A DNA stretch of 64,000 bases from Adineta steineri (Eukaryota; Rotifera; Eurotatoria; Adinetida; Adinetidae), in contig CAJNOI010000002.1 of NCBI GenBank assembly GCA_905250115.1, forward strand, positions 1,391,678 through 1,455,677, in the 5' to 3' direction. A model generated the notes under the pieces. It did no database searches, had not been told where the DNA came from, and worked only from the letters and a program-made list of their open reading frames with translations. Numbering within the stretch: the stretch's first letter is position 1; every line of letters starts with the position of its first letter. Below are positions 48,162 to 59,813 of this stretch, in pieces. A program made the position numbers and the translations under genes.

Positions 48162-49391
48162 ATGAATATAACTGCAATAGATACATCATCGGAAAACTAT
48201 GATTCATTTATTAAATATATGCGATCTATTAATTTTATTCTATCATGTACGGGTCTTTTATTTAATTTCTTTTTAATAATTATACTTTTACTTATTGGCC
48301 GTCGTCAATGTGCAACATATTTTTTATTAATATTAATGACAATATGTGATTTTTTATATTGTACTGTTTATGTAAGTATTGTCTTAACCGTTGATCAATA
48401 TATTAATATAATAAATCATGAAATCTTATGTCCATTATCATTTTTTTTAACACCGTTTACATTTACGGGATCAACTCTATTACTTTTTATTTGTCTTATA
48501 CATTTTATAACAAATTATGTACGTCGATATGATACGGTATTAGGTCAAATAGGTGGACCTTTATCAGTTGTATTTGTTTTGGCATTTGTTATTATACGAA
48601 GTGTACTTGGTTCCACATCTGTTGAATTAATTATACTTGATCCAAATGTACCCAAAATGCGTTTTTGTACTATTGATATGAATACACCCCCAATAGTTGC
48701 AACTGTACAACATATAAATCATATTTTTGCTGAAGTTACTGACATACTTGTTTATATTGGTTGGATCGTTGTTTTAATAATATATTTAATCAATTTAATT
48801 TGTTGTAAAAAATCTTCATTTTGTACTCAAACAGAATTGAATACATCGTCATCAATGCCCAAACCACTTTCATTTACTTCATTATTAGTTCATAATAATA
48901 ATATTATTAATCATGAACAAAATACTTTATCAATGACATTAGAATTATCTGATATATTAAATTTAACAAATGAAATAATATTAACAAATAAACAAAGACA
49001 TCATGATGTATCATTAATTATTATTTCAATTAGTATTATTTCTGTTATATTCTATTTACCAATTATGATAAGTAAATATTCAACAATGTATTCCGTATAT
49101 CGTGAACAAACATTTTTAACAGACGATCAAGCATTTTTTTTACAAATATTACAACATACAGCACATTTATTTTGTTTATCTATTAAATTTTTACCATATC
49201 TTATATTTGATAAACGTATACATTTATTCATTAATCAATTAATTGGAATAAAATGTATGAAAATTCAACGAAGAAAAACTTTATCAAGACGAAGAAGATA
49301 TCAAATAAAACAGAAATATATTTTTCATTGTCAATGTTATCGACGACCACAAATACGAGATTTTAATAATCATAATGAAGGTGAACAATAA
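48162..49391 (+). CDS. Divergent seven-helix GPCR, intronless
   Basis: A single exon of 409 residues. TM1 is LSCTGLLFNFFLIIILLLIG, TM2 TYFLLILMTICDFLYCTVYV, TM3 lies after a conserved Cys (ILCPLSFFLTPFTFTGSTLL) and TM4 reads GGPLSVVFVLAFVIIRS. The second extracellular loop has the partner Cys in MRFCTIDM. TM5 is VTDILVYIGWIVVLIIYLIN, TM6 HHDVSLIIISISIISVIFYL and TM7 HTAHLFCLSIKFLPYLIFDK, with LPYLIFD where NPxxY would stand. Loop 3 (about 75 residues) is Asn/Thr/Leu-rich and the tail is strongly basic. The intronless structure and the lost DRY/NPxxY motifs mark a divergent lineage-specific receptor. Ligand unknown. Confidence 0.8.
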   Translation: MNITAIDTSSENYDSFIKYMRSINFILSCTGLLFNFFLIIILLLIGRRQCATYFLLILMTICDFLYCTVYVSIVLTVDQYINIINHEILCPLSFFLTPFTFTGSTLLLFICLIHFITNYVRRYDTVLGQIGGPLSVVFVLAFVIIRSVLGSTSVELIILDPNVPKMRFCTIDMNTPPIVATVQHINHIFAEVTDILVYIGWIVVLIIYLINLICCKKSSFCTQTELNTSSSMPKPLSFTSLLVHNNNIINHEQNTLSMTLELSDILNLTNEIILTNKQRHHDVSLIIISISIISVIFYLPIMISKYSTMYSVYREQTFLTDDQAFFLQILQHTAHLFCLSIKFLPYLIFDKRIHLFINQLIGIKCMKIQRRKTLSRRRRYQIKQKYIFHCQCYRRPQIRDFNNHNEGEQ

Positions 49392-51244
49392 AATTATTTT
49401 TTTGTATATATATATATTTTGCTAGACGCAAAAAAACAAACTAAAGGTGCTAAATAATACAATGACAATAAAAGAAAAATTAATGTTTTTGTTAAATATA
49501 ATTTATGTCATTCATGATTTTTATTCAACATTGATTTTGACCTTTGAATAATGAATGATTATAATTATCATTTGTATCTACGAGATGTATTTATGGATGC
49601 GTAATCACCTTAAAAGAAGTTCATTAACAAATTATAGTGTAATATATTTCCTAAGGTTGAGATATCCTTATTCTTTATAAGCAAGACCTGGTTGTTTCAT
49701 GATTTGAATGAGTTATAATTCTTGCAAGTCATGATCTAACTGCTATGATTGATGAGTTGAAATTTGCGGATATAATAATTAAATCCGCTTTCTAGACAAC
49801 GAGTTCAAGACAATATGTGGTTAAATATTTATAATTATATATACGCAAAACTTTTCTTGCATTTTTAGTTATTCTTTTATGAAATAAAAACATTAATTTT
49901 TGATAAATATTGTGAATTTAACAAGATAATCAATATTAATAACATACATGGTCCGACATTTGATAATATTACTAGTAAAATAAATAATATTTCTCACTTG
50001 TTTTTATGAGCACAAACGACCTCGATTCGTTTTGTTTTATTCTCGTTTTTCTATTAGTTTTTTTTACTAATGTAAATATCCAGGTCTTTATAACAAACTG
50101 AAGATTTCTTTCTGACATGGTGTTTTGTATCCATTAACATCAAATAAAAAGTTTATTGGGTAGAACATATATTATCAGATTTATTTTCACATTGGTATGA
50201 TTACTTTCATAATAATTTATAAGTAAATAGAATTTTGTCTCTTTGGATCAAACCGTTGAATTAATACTACTTGCTAATTTTCAATAGATTAATATTTGTT
50301 TACAACACTATATTACTTTAATGATCTAGTATACTTCATTAATAATTAACCTAATTCTTATGTAATAAGATAACGGAAGTACGAGAAAGTACCTGGAGAG
50401 ATGATTATAGCTTTACGTTACAGAACACTACTATTAATCTCATAGAACAAATCTAAATATGACAAAAATTTCTAACTTTTACTATCAAATGACTGATATA
50501 CGCTTTCTTATTTTGTAATTAGACCGTTATCATGACTTTTTTTTTGAAAATTCTTAGAACAAATATGCTTGACTTATTTTTCAGCATATTAAATTCATCT
50601 AATTAGAAGCATTCAATTATAAGAACATGTACGATCTACTAAGACATATATTTTTACAAATAATATAGATCCATATAGAATCCTAATGACAAAAAACAAA
50701 TAAGCTCTGACTTTCTCGGCAGATAAACATAAGAATAAATGCATGATTTCTCAATTAGATTATTCAAAGAAAACAAAGTGTACCTATTAATAAAATCGGC
50801 TATTAATAAAGCATCGTAAAAGTTTTTATTTTATGCATCTTGTATTAAAAATAGAATGTCAGACAACAAGGGACAATGATATTCTATTTTAAAAGAATAA
50901 AATATTTTCTAATAAAAGATATTATAAACCCATTGTAAATCGATTTCTTACATAAATCTATATGAAATATATTCTTTTCTTCTTCTATGATAAATCCTTG
51001 AATATATAGTTATTCACATTACGTGCAACTGATTTGTGTGCAGACTAATTTGACCTCATTTGTCACTATCTCAACAAAAAAGAAAATAACATGATCAATA
51101 AATTATTGTAGAATTTTGATGAATATCGATCATGAATATTTAATTGTCAGTTTTTTGACAGAATATTTATGAATGAACAATCGATTCCTATGATGAACTT
51201 TTCTTGATCTTTCTTTTTTAAATCTTTTTCGCGCTATTAAATAC
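49392..51244. other. Gene-poor stretch, 1.9 kb
   Basis: 3' flank of the GPCR gene, with TA repeats near 49407, then AT-rich DNA. No gene or element recognised. Confidence 0.45.
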
Positions 51245-51842
51245 TTACGAGGGAACTTCATCAGCTGATACCCTCTGTTTGAGCTCATATTCTGCTCGTA
51301 GGTAGAGCTCATATATAGATAAAAGTCCTCAAAGGATTCGTCCCATTCGCTTGTTCCTGTCGAGATATAAAAATTTCACTGAATTTCCCTCATAGAACCC
51401 CATTTTTCGGGTCAAATCGTATTTTTAAATTTTGATCCCAACTAGACTAGCTTTCAAAAAAAAATTCAGAAGTTTTGGATAAAGTCTCTCCGAGTTATGA
51501 ATTTTCAAAAGATACATGTTTTATATAGTATCTATAGAAAAACGCTTATAAGTTGAGAAATTCATAACTCGGAGAGACTTCGGCCAAAACTTCTGAAATT
51601 ATTTTTGAAAACTAGTCCAGTTGAGACCTTCATTTGAGCAAAGTCTCAGGTCGAAATTCCAAAATATGATTTGACTCGAAAAATGGGGTCATATAAGGGA
51701 AATTCACTAAAATTTCTATATCTCGACAGGAACAAGCGAATGGGACGAATCCTTTTAGAGTTTTTATCTACACTATGAACCCTACTTACGAGCAGAATAT
51801 GAGCTCAAACAGAGGGTATTAGTTGGTGAAGTTCCCTCGTAA
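51245..51842. mobile_element. Foldback element, 600 bp palindrome
   Basis: Arms of about 260-285 bp flank a loop of some 50 bp (about 51505-51557). Outer edges pair TTACGAGGGAACTTC with GAAGTTCCCTCGTAA; inner edges pair TCTCTCCGAGTTATGAATTT with its exact reverse complement at 51558-51577. A 39-bp block just inside the left arm (around 51330-51367, including CCCATTCGCTTGTTCCTGTC) is identical in the right arm. The right arm has about 25 extra bases (near GACCTTCATTTGAGC). No coding capacity was found, and I found no clear target duplication. High arm identity in parts suggests recent formation or gene conversion. Confidence 0.82.
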
Positions 51843-52526
51843 GAACGTCAAAAATAAAAGTATAAAGATAAAGAAATACTTTTAATATATATTTTTGACC
51901 TCTTTTTCGAAAAAACGATTTTGGTACCTTGGTTATTGCATGAGCTAATCATGGGTTATCGATTTATTTTTGATCGCTTATTCATGAGTCTCCTGATGCT
52001 AGCTAGCGTTCATAGAGTGAGATTTTCACCAAAACTTTAATTTGACTTATTAAATATAAAAGCAAACAGAGACATCAGGTTCAAAATGGATAGAATTGCT
52101 TGACGAGCATCGTTGACTTCATACTGATCGTCAGTATTTGATAAAATAAAATTAAAAATGTTTTCTTTTATATTTTTATTTAATGTTCTTCGAACTTTTA
52201 GTCAGATTTAAGTAATTCAAATCATTTACACAACAAGTAAAATTTTTCGATATATCCTTCTTATCTCAAATCGAATATCTTTACATTTAGATATAAAACG
52301 AGACTATGATATACAATTTGACTGTTGTCGATCGCATGATTTGATCATATATTTTCAACTATAAAAAAAAACCGAAAGAAAATGAAAAAAAAACAGTAAA
52401 ATAGAGAACAGATGACAACAAAGCAGAAAGACCAATTTTTTTTTCAATAAACAATGGCCTCTCGATTATATAGTAAGACGAAAAATTTTGAGAAAAGAAA
52501 AAAAAAGAAAAAGAAGAAGAAGAAGA
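51843..52526. other. Non-coding flank of the proteasome gene
   Basis: AT-rich sequence with A-rich and AAG-rich runs near 52370-52525. It contains the 3' flank of the minus-strand Rpn1 gene. No gene is seen. Confidence 0.5.
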
Positions 52527-55500
52527 TCATGGTACATAATTAGGATTTTTTTGTAAGATAACAAAACCTTCTAATACAGGTGTTAATGTTATATATTCTT
52601 CTGTTGCTAATTCAGCACGTTCACCATATGCTAATAAAACTGGTGTTGTATGTGTTTGAAAACCAGTTATAGTTTTTGGTTTACCAGCTTGACCAACAAC
52701 ATCAACAGCCTAAATAAGAAAAATTTCATTTTTGTTTCTAATATGATTTTAATTTAAAATTAAACTTACTTGTCCAACACGAACAGGTACTGGTAATGGT
52801 CGAAGTGTTTCATCAAATGTAACAAGCATACGTGGTTGAATAGCCAAAGCAAGAAAATAAAGTAAATAATGATATTTACCAACAATTGCTAAAAATATTA
52901 AAAACAAAAGATATATAAATATATATAGATTTATATATAATTTACTTTGTTTGACATCGAAGAATGAAACAAGTACAGTAAGTAAACCAGCCAATGATAC
53001 ACGACAAAGAAGCATACGATCACTATGATATGGATTAAGTGTCATTGTACCTTTGCCAAGATGTGTAAGACCTTGTGCAAGACGAACCATAAATAAATTA
53101 TTCATATCTTTTCCATGATAGACAGCTAATTGTCGAAGCATAGCAGCTAAACGTGCATTATTTGTACCTTAAATGATATAAATTCAAAAAAATAAATAAA
53201 TATATATTTTATTTATCTTTTAACATACCAGCACCAACAATACCCATTGCAAAAATTGAATTATATGAAACTTCATGATCTGCATCATGAGAAAATTTAC
53301 TTAAAGTATCAATTATATTTAATTTCGGATTTGATACAGATAATAAAGCAAGTGCAAGTGGTACAGCTCGTTTAATAACTGGTTCACCATAACGTAACTA
53401 TAGAAAGCAAAAACAAATAATTATTAAAAAGATAAATAAATTTATTACTAAATGTCCGAATGAACGTAATGCCATTTCCGAACCAATTTCTTCTCCCATA
53501 GCAATCATTGCAATACCAAGTACAGCTGCGGCTAAAAAAAGGCAAATTTCATTTATATTAAACAAAATTCTATATATATTGTATCAAACCTTGATGTGCA
53601 GCATTTTGTGAAGCAGTATCATCTTCTTTCTTTTTATCTTTATCTTTATCTTTGGATGATTCTTTTTCACCTTCCTAAAATAATACAAAAACAAAAGATT
53701 GAATATTCAAATAATAACAATCATTTAAATATTACCTTTTTCTCATCTTTATTTTCAAAATGTTCACTACATATATGTAACATATGTTGAATTTTTAAAA
53801 CATTTCCTGTACCAGCATATGCACAACATTCAACAAGAACAGTAGCAAATGAACGTAATGGTTCATTAATTACTTTAAGAGATTCAAGCATGGGTTCAAC
53901 AGCTTCACCTTTGCCTATTAGAAAATTTCAAATTTATAACATCAATATATTTTTTATATTCAATTATATATCATACTAAGAAAAAGTAAACCAATAGCCA
54001 ATGCAATGAATTTAGCAAAATGTTCTTTAAGTTCAATTTCACTTCGTTCAAGTAAAACACTTAATAATGTTGTTGATACATCAGCATTACATGAACCAAC
54101 AGCAATTATACCGATTGAAAGACATGCGAGTGAAATAATCTAAAAGAAAAAAATTAATTAATTAAAATAAAATAAAGAAAAGTTTTTAGTTATTCTTACT
54201 TCCATTGATGGATTTCCTTCACGTAATGCATTACTAATAAGTTCAATGACATCATCACGATTTGTACCGGCATATGCAAGACCCAAACTAAAATAATCTA
54301 ATAAGATATTTTTCAGAGTAAAATGATGAAATCATACCCAACAATGGAACCAACACGGAATGGTGCATCTTTATGTGAAACATAATCACCAAGAAGAGCT
54401 AATGCTGGATCACAGTCATTTTGGACACCACAATTGACTATACCACAAGCAAGAAGAGCACCAGCCTAAGATAAATATAAATTTAATTTTCAAATCTTTC
54501 GAAAACTTAAAAGTTTATTGCTTTATATCGATTCAAGATTTGTCTCCTTTTATAAGAATAATATGATGAGCAGACTAGAATAGGTAGGAAGATGAGTCAA
54601 ACACTGAGGGGAAATATGAGATTCAACGATTCTGTTATGAATATTAGTAAATACTCAATTTCAAAAGAAAAAATTTTAATATTGAACTAACCTTCATGTT
54701 ATCATCAACACTATAAAGATATTTATCAATTAAACTAAGACCACCATCAACATCCCAAAGAACGATGAGGCCAAGTGAGGCAGTTGCACTTAATAAACCA
54801 TTATCTTTATATTTTGATAACCATTTTGTATCTTGTGTAACAATTTTATCTTGTCCAAATGCAGCATTAACAAATCCATTGACAAATGCTGATGCTAAAT
54901 TTTGTTTACTTGAATCAGGTTGACTATAACTTGAACGATTTGTATTATCTAAATATGTTTTATAAATATCTTCAGGTAATTTCGCTTCCATTATATCAAG
55001 TTCACGAGCTAATGCCAAAAAATTTGATGTTAAATGTGAATTAGACATTATATTTGTTAATTCATCTGGATCTTCACCACTAGTTTCAGTAACATTCCAA
55101 ATAATTTGTTGTCGTCCTAATAAAAATGCAAGTTGTTTTTTAACTAAACTAAAATACAAAAAAAAACATATACATCTATTCATATATACATAATATTTAT
55201 TTCTATTACCTTGATGGACATGTATTCACTAAATCACGTATAAGATCCATATCATTTAATTGTATAGCACAACGTAATGCTAATGGATATTGGTCATAAT
55301 GACGATAAAGTTTACATGCTGTACGTAATAATTTTGTATCATCTGGTTCAGGTACATAAGGTACACAACTAAAAATTGAAAAATAATTTAGATATAGATA
55401 AATAATTTGTTTGTTTTGTTTTTTTACCTAGTTAAATAAAGACAAACACGTGCAAAAGTATCTTTATCAACAAATGTTTCAATTAAATCTAATTGTTCTA

Positions 55501-56398
55501 TTTCCATTAAAAGATCACATGCATCAGCTTCAGCATTATGACGCATTAAAAATGGTATTATTTCATTTGTTAATTCAAGGAGACGTTGACGAAGTTCAGC
55601 ATTTGTTTCGGTTGCTTCCCATTCCGTAGCTATTTCTGCTGATAAATGTCTAAATAATTAAGATAAGATTTTTATTCTAAATCTGCCTTAGTATTGTATG
55701 AACTTTAACACAACTATTTAGAATAACGCATAGAAAGTATTTTATCTGTTATAATATAGTGATTACATGAAACATTCGCACTAATTAAGTTTATACCTGA
55801 TATATTCATGTCCCCACATGCCCATATCTTGATGTGAACCTAATAAACGATATTTAAGTACTTCTTTTGTATCAATTGTTGTCATAGCAAGTACTGAAAT
55901 GATATCAGCACATAAAGCCTAAGAAAATATACAAATATATATATATATTGATAAAAATATTCTTTTTTAAATTTAATACTTTATTGTGAACATCTTGAAT
56001 TTTTTCATAAACTGCAATCATATCATTATAAAAAGGTCTCATAAATTTTAATGGTTTTGGTACACTTGTCATTGAGCTTGTTGATTCACGAATTTTTTGT
56101 CGAAGTGTTTCAAGTGCTGGTCGATATAAATTCTTATCATTCTCCTTTGAAATAAAATAATATATAAATATATTTTCAAATTTAATTCGAAATTTACTTT
56201 TAAGCGTTCAACGCATAATTCGAGTTCTTCTTTTAATTGTTTATCTTCTTCCGACTAAAAAGAGAAAATGTTTTTTTTTCATAAATAGATATTTTGACAA
56301 CATACTAGATCTTCTTCTTTAACTTCAATTGGTTTTTTTCCATCACCTTTCTTTCCTTCTTCTTGTTTAGTTTGTTCAACTGATTCTGAACCAGTCAT
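52527..56398 (-). CDS. PSMD2: 26S proteasome regulatory subunit Rpn1
   Basis: Rpn1 is a scaffold of the proteasome base that docks ubiquitin receptors and shuttle factors. About 17 exons; starts [20 protein letters not shown] and the acid/Lys-rich N-terminus, then [20 protein letters not shown]. The RPN1 N-terminal domain shows [20 protein letters not shown]; the proteasome/cyclosome repeats include [40 protein letters not shown] and [20 protein letters not shown]. The C-terminal region reads [20 protein letters not shown] and it ends [13 protein letters not shown], the family's usual end. A charged KDKDKDKK linker sits in a disordered loop near 53650, as in other animals. One intron of about 220 bp is longer than the rest. 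The ATG follows an acceptor-like TTCTAG 11 bp upstream. Confidence 0.97.
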
Positions 56399-56596
56399 TA
56401 TTTATTTCCTATCTAGAAAACAAAAACATAAATTCAGTTTTTTCAGTTTTGTTTTACGTTGTTTTCTTTATTTATTCAAAACGTTCTTCTTGTATATGTT
56501 CAGTGTTTTTTTTTCTGTAACAATAAAATGATGGTAATACAAGACACAAAAAGAAACAATTTTTTTTCTATTTGCTTTAAACATTTTTTTTCCTGT
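56399..56596. other. Short spacer between RPS8 and Rpn1
   Basis: A 198 bp head-to-tail spacer on the minus strand, T-rich on the plus strand. It holds the RPS8 3' UTR and the Rpn1 promoter or trans-splice site. Confidence 0.5.
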
Positions 56597-57281
56597 TTAT
56601 TTCGATTTTTTTTGTTTAATTTTCTTCATGTAAAAATCAAGTTCTTTTCCTTCAAGAACATATCCATCACATCGACCATTTTGACCAGGTTTTGAAGCAA
56701 TACAAGCAAGTACACGACCAGCTACGAATTGTTCTTCAAGTCCTTGTTCAACTTTAGCACGACGTTGTTTAACAGCGATCTTTTTTTGTGATTTAGCTGA
56801 ACGTTTACGATTAAGTGTAGTTTCTTCAGCTTCAGTTAATTTAACACCTTTCTTACGACCAAGTGGTAAAGCATAATGTGATTCATACCATTGTCGAAAT
56901 GGAACAGCATCTATCTGTACGATAGTTGATTTTGTTAATGTTTTTGTACGTACTAATTCCTAAATAAATATATGAATATTTTCTTTTTGTATTGAAAAAA
57001 ATGCAAAATATACGAACATTATTCGATGGATGATACATAACATCGATAATACGAGTTTTTTTGGCAACACCTTCGGAACCCCATGAGAAATTGCCAATAT
57101 CAAGACGGAGTGCACGATATTTTTTATTTCCACCTCGTGTACGTACGGTATGAATACGTTTTGCACCTAATTTGGTCATAGCAGCTGGTCGACCTAATTC
57201 AAATTTTCGTTTCTTATGTGGTTGAGGTCGTTTACCACCAGTCTTCCGGCGTTTATGCCAATGGTCTCGGCTAATACCCAT
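56597..57281 (-). CDS. RPS8: Ribosomal protein eS8
   Basis: Component of the 40S ribosomal subunit. Two exons, 57281-57018 and 56959-56597, separated by a 58-nt intron. The start [20 protein letters not shown] matches the family exactly except for a few substitutions; signatures follow: [48 protein letters not shown], then [20 protein letters not shown] across the splice, [18 protein letters not shown] and [20 protein letters not shown], ending KKIKQKKSK. Length about 208, as in other animals. It lies 198 bp upstream (in transcription order) of Rpn1 and divergent from the MFS gene. Confidence 0.97.
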
Positions 57282-57692
57282 TGTTTTTCTTAAAAAGGTA
57301 TTATAAAATTGATCTAAAAATTATTAGATAAAAAAGTTTTTAAGACAAATAACAAAACAATAGTGTTTGTCGTTTTGTATTGCATTGCATATAATTTAGA
57401 ATCCATTTTTATTGTTAGTTTACCAGTCCAAATCACCTCATTGAAATATAATGAAGGAGGACAGTCGAATAAAAAATATTTTTTTCTTTATGAAATATAA
57501 TAGAAAAATAAATATTTCTTTTTTTCAACTTAAAATTTATTTATTAAATAAAAGAAAATTCCAGAATAATATTTCTTTTTTTAATACGACATCTAACGAA
57601 ATAAAATTATGTTTTGGAATTAAAAATTAACCAATAGAATTATTTCAAATATAAAATGGAAATAAAAAACGAAATAGAATTTTTTTAAATAA
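57282..57692. promoter_or_regulatory. Divergent promoter region, RPS8 and MFS gene
   Basis: About 410 bp between two divergent ATGs must contain both promoters. The sequence is AT-rich; I could not pick out a firm TATA or initiator element. Nothing else is seen. Confidence 0.4.
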
Positions 57693-58247
57693 ATGTCGTT
57701 CGGAAAATCTCGTACTGTTACTCTTTGTTCAATAGCAAATTTTATCAATGCTGCTGATCGAGCAATTATGCCAAGTAGATTAAGTTTTTCTAAAAGCATA
57801 TATTTTCAAATTAATTTATTTATTCTAGTTGCCATTATTCGCATGGCAAAAGAATTCAATTGGAATTTACGTTTACAAGGTTATATCCTATCATCATTTC
57901 CTATAGGCTATTTAACAAGTCAATTATTTGCTCATATATTTGTAAGACGTTTTGGCACCAAAGCTGTTCTTGCTTTAGCAGTATTCACATGGTCATTAGT
58001 AACATTTGCGACACCATTCTTAGCACCTTTACCATTTTTACTTATATGTTCGAGAATAGCCTTAGGGTTTGGTGAAGGTTTAGGTAGAAATTTAAAAATT
58101 CAAAAATTCAGATTAATAAATTCTGTTTTTTCTTTAGCATTACCAACGATATTTCATATATTTAGTAATTATGTACCAATGGAAGAACGATCGAGGTCGT
58201 TTAGTTATTTGATTGCATTAGGTTCAGTTGGACAAACATTTGCAGCT
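57693..58247 (+). CDS. MFS anion transporter, SLC17-like (cut by gap)
   Basis: N-terminal part of a major-facilitator transporter. Exons 57693-57774, 57829-58083 and 58138-58247 run into the gap. Residues after splicing: an N-terminus MSFGKSRTVTLCSIANFINA, ADRAIMPIAIIRMAKEFNWN, then LRLQGYILSSFPIGYLTSQL, a loop-2 basic motif HIFVRRFGTKAVLALAVFTW, TM4 with ALGFGEGLALPTIFHIFSNY, and VPMEERSRSFSYLIALGSVG. This pattern (GYILSSFPIGY, GFGEG, ERSR) is that of the SLC17 / plant ANTR organic-anion and phosphate group. Substrate cannot be predicted. The rest is missing; downstream sequence after the gap belongs to a different gene. Confidence 0.85.
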
Positions 58248-58347
58248 NNNNNNNNNNNNNNNNNNNNNNNNNNNNNNNNNNNNNNNNNNNNNNNNNNNNN
58301 NNNNNNNNNNNNNNNNNNNNNNNNNNNNNNNNNNNNNNNNNNNNNNN
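58248..58347. other. Assembly gap (100 N)
   Basis: A placeholder-size gap that swallows the C-terminal part of the MFS transporter and the 5' part of the next gene. More than 800 nt of MFS coding sequence alone is missing, so true size is larger than 100 bp or the join is wrong. Confidence 0.98.
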
Positions 58348-59606
58348 GGTTATGATAAAATTAATATTGTACATCTTTATGGTGGTACACCATACGACAT
58401 GGGTCTTGCACTTGGTAAATTGATGGACAAAGAATTACAAGCCGTTATTCCAGAATATTATGCATATTTGGAGAAAAATATTGAATATATTTTAAAAAAG
58501 GTTCCACCAGTGAGTAAAAAGGATACATTTTTTTATGTTCTTGCTTCTTAACTAAAAGTTGTTGATATCTTTTGTAGTTTTTTCAAAAACTGATTACTGA
58601 GCATGGTTTACCAAGTGCTCTTGATCTTACTTATGATATGACGCGTCTTTACACTCCACCTTGGTTCGATGAAGAACTTCAAGGTCTTGCTGCTGGTAGT
58701 GGTGTACCTTATACTATGCTTCGTCAATTGAATTTACTTCCAGAATTACTCCAAGCGTCTTGTACCGTTTTGGGAGCATGGGGTGAATCAACTGTAGCAT
58801 CAACTTTACTTCATCTACGAGCACTTGATTGGGATGATAAAGCTCCACTCGCTAAATATGCTACAGTAACTGTCTATCATCCAAATGCATCATATGAAGG
58901 TTATACAGAAAATTTTCATAAATATTATAGACAAGAAAATTATAAATCACATGCTTTTGCTAATTTTGGTTATCTTGGTCTTATCGGATCACTTAGTGCA
59001 TACAGTGAAGCTTCAATTGGATTAGGTGAAAAAGTATGGATAACTGAAGACAAAGATATTGCAACACGATTTGGAAATCCATGGACATATGTTCTTCGAG
59101 ATGTTGTCCAATTTGCTGATTCTATTGATACAGCGTTAACTATGCTCGTAAATGCACATCGAACATGTTCCATTCATCTTGGTCTTGGCTCATACGAACG
59201 TAATGCATCAGTTCATAGTGATGAAAATGTTGGATTTCGTGGAATTGAATATAGTGCAAAAGAATTTAATGTTTTTAATTGGGAGGATATGTATGTTAGA
59301 CCACATCATCCAATATTAAAAGATGTTATTTATTGGGACAAACATGTTCAACCGTCAAATTTTCCATGTTTAGGTAGTTTATTAGTTGATCATTATGGTC
59401 ATCTTGATGCGCCAACTATCATTCGAAATATTACTAGTCTTGCAGAAACTGGTAATGCACTCAACTTAATACTTGATTATGGTGAAAATGCTGCTTATCT
59501 TGCCTACAGTGCACCTGATGATCCACAAGGACCATTGGAAGCTTATAATCGAGTTCATACAAGACTTGACATGACTAAATTATTTGCTGAACCGGCACCA
59601 AAATAG
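58348..59606 (+). CDS. Peptidase C45 / dcd1-like Ntn hydrolase, 5' partial
   Basis: Two exons (58348-58509, 58578-59606) encode 396 residues; the start is inside the gap. The family includes Dictyostelium dcd1A/B and fungal acyl-CoA:6-aminopenicillanate acyltransferase; proteins are made as precursors and self-cleave to expose a nucleophilic Cys. The likely nucleophile is Cys in LQASCTVLGAWGE, followed by LHLRALDWDDKAPLAKYATV. N-terminal to it are VHLYGGTPYDMGLALGKLMD and WFDEELQGLAAGSGVPYTML. Later blocks: YEGYTENFHKYYR, NFGYLGLIGSLSAYSEASIG, WTYVLRDVVQFADSIDTALT, HLDAPTIIRNITSLAETGNA. It ends KLFAEPAPK. It probably acts in lysosome or is secreted, by family precedent. Substrate unknown. Confidence 0.85.
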
Positions 59607-59813
59607 AGATTTTATTTTAAAATAAAAACAATTTAAGAGATTTCTCTTAGTGTTTTTTTCTCAATATAACATTTTATTGTTGAATCTTCAAATTTGCAAG
59701 AATGAAAAAAGAAACAAAGAAACAAAAATGAGACAGAATAGAACAATATGCACAAGAAGAACAACGAAAACAACATCAATAACAACAATTTCTAGGTATT
59801 TTTGTTTTCTAGT

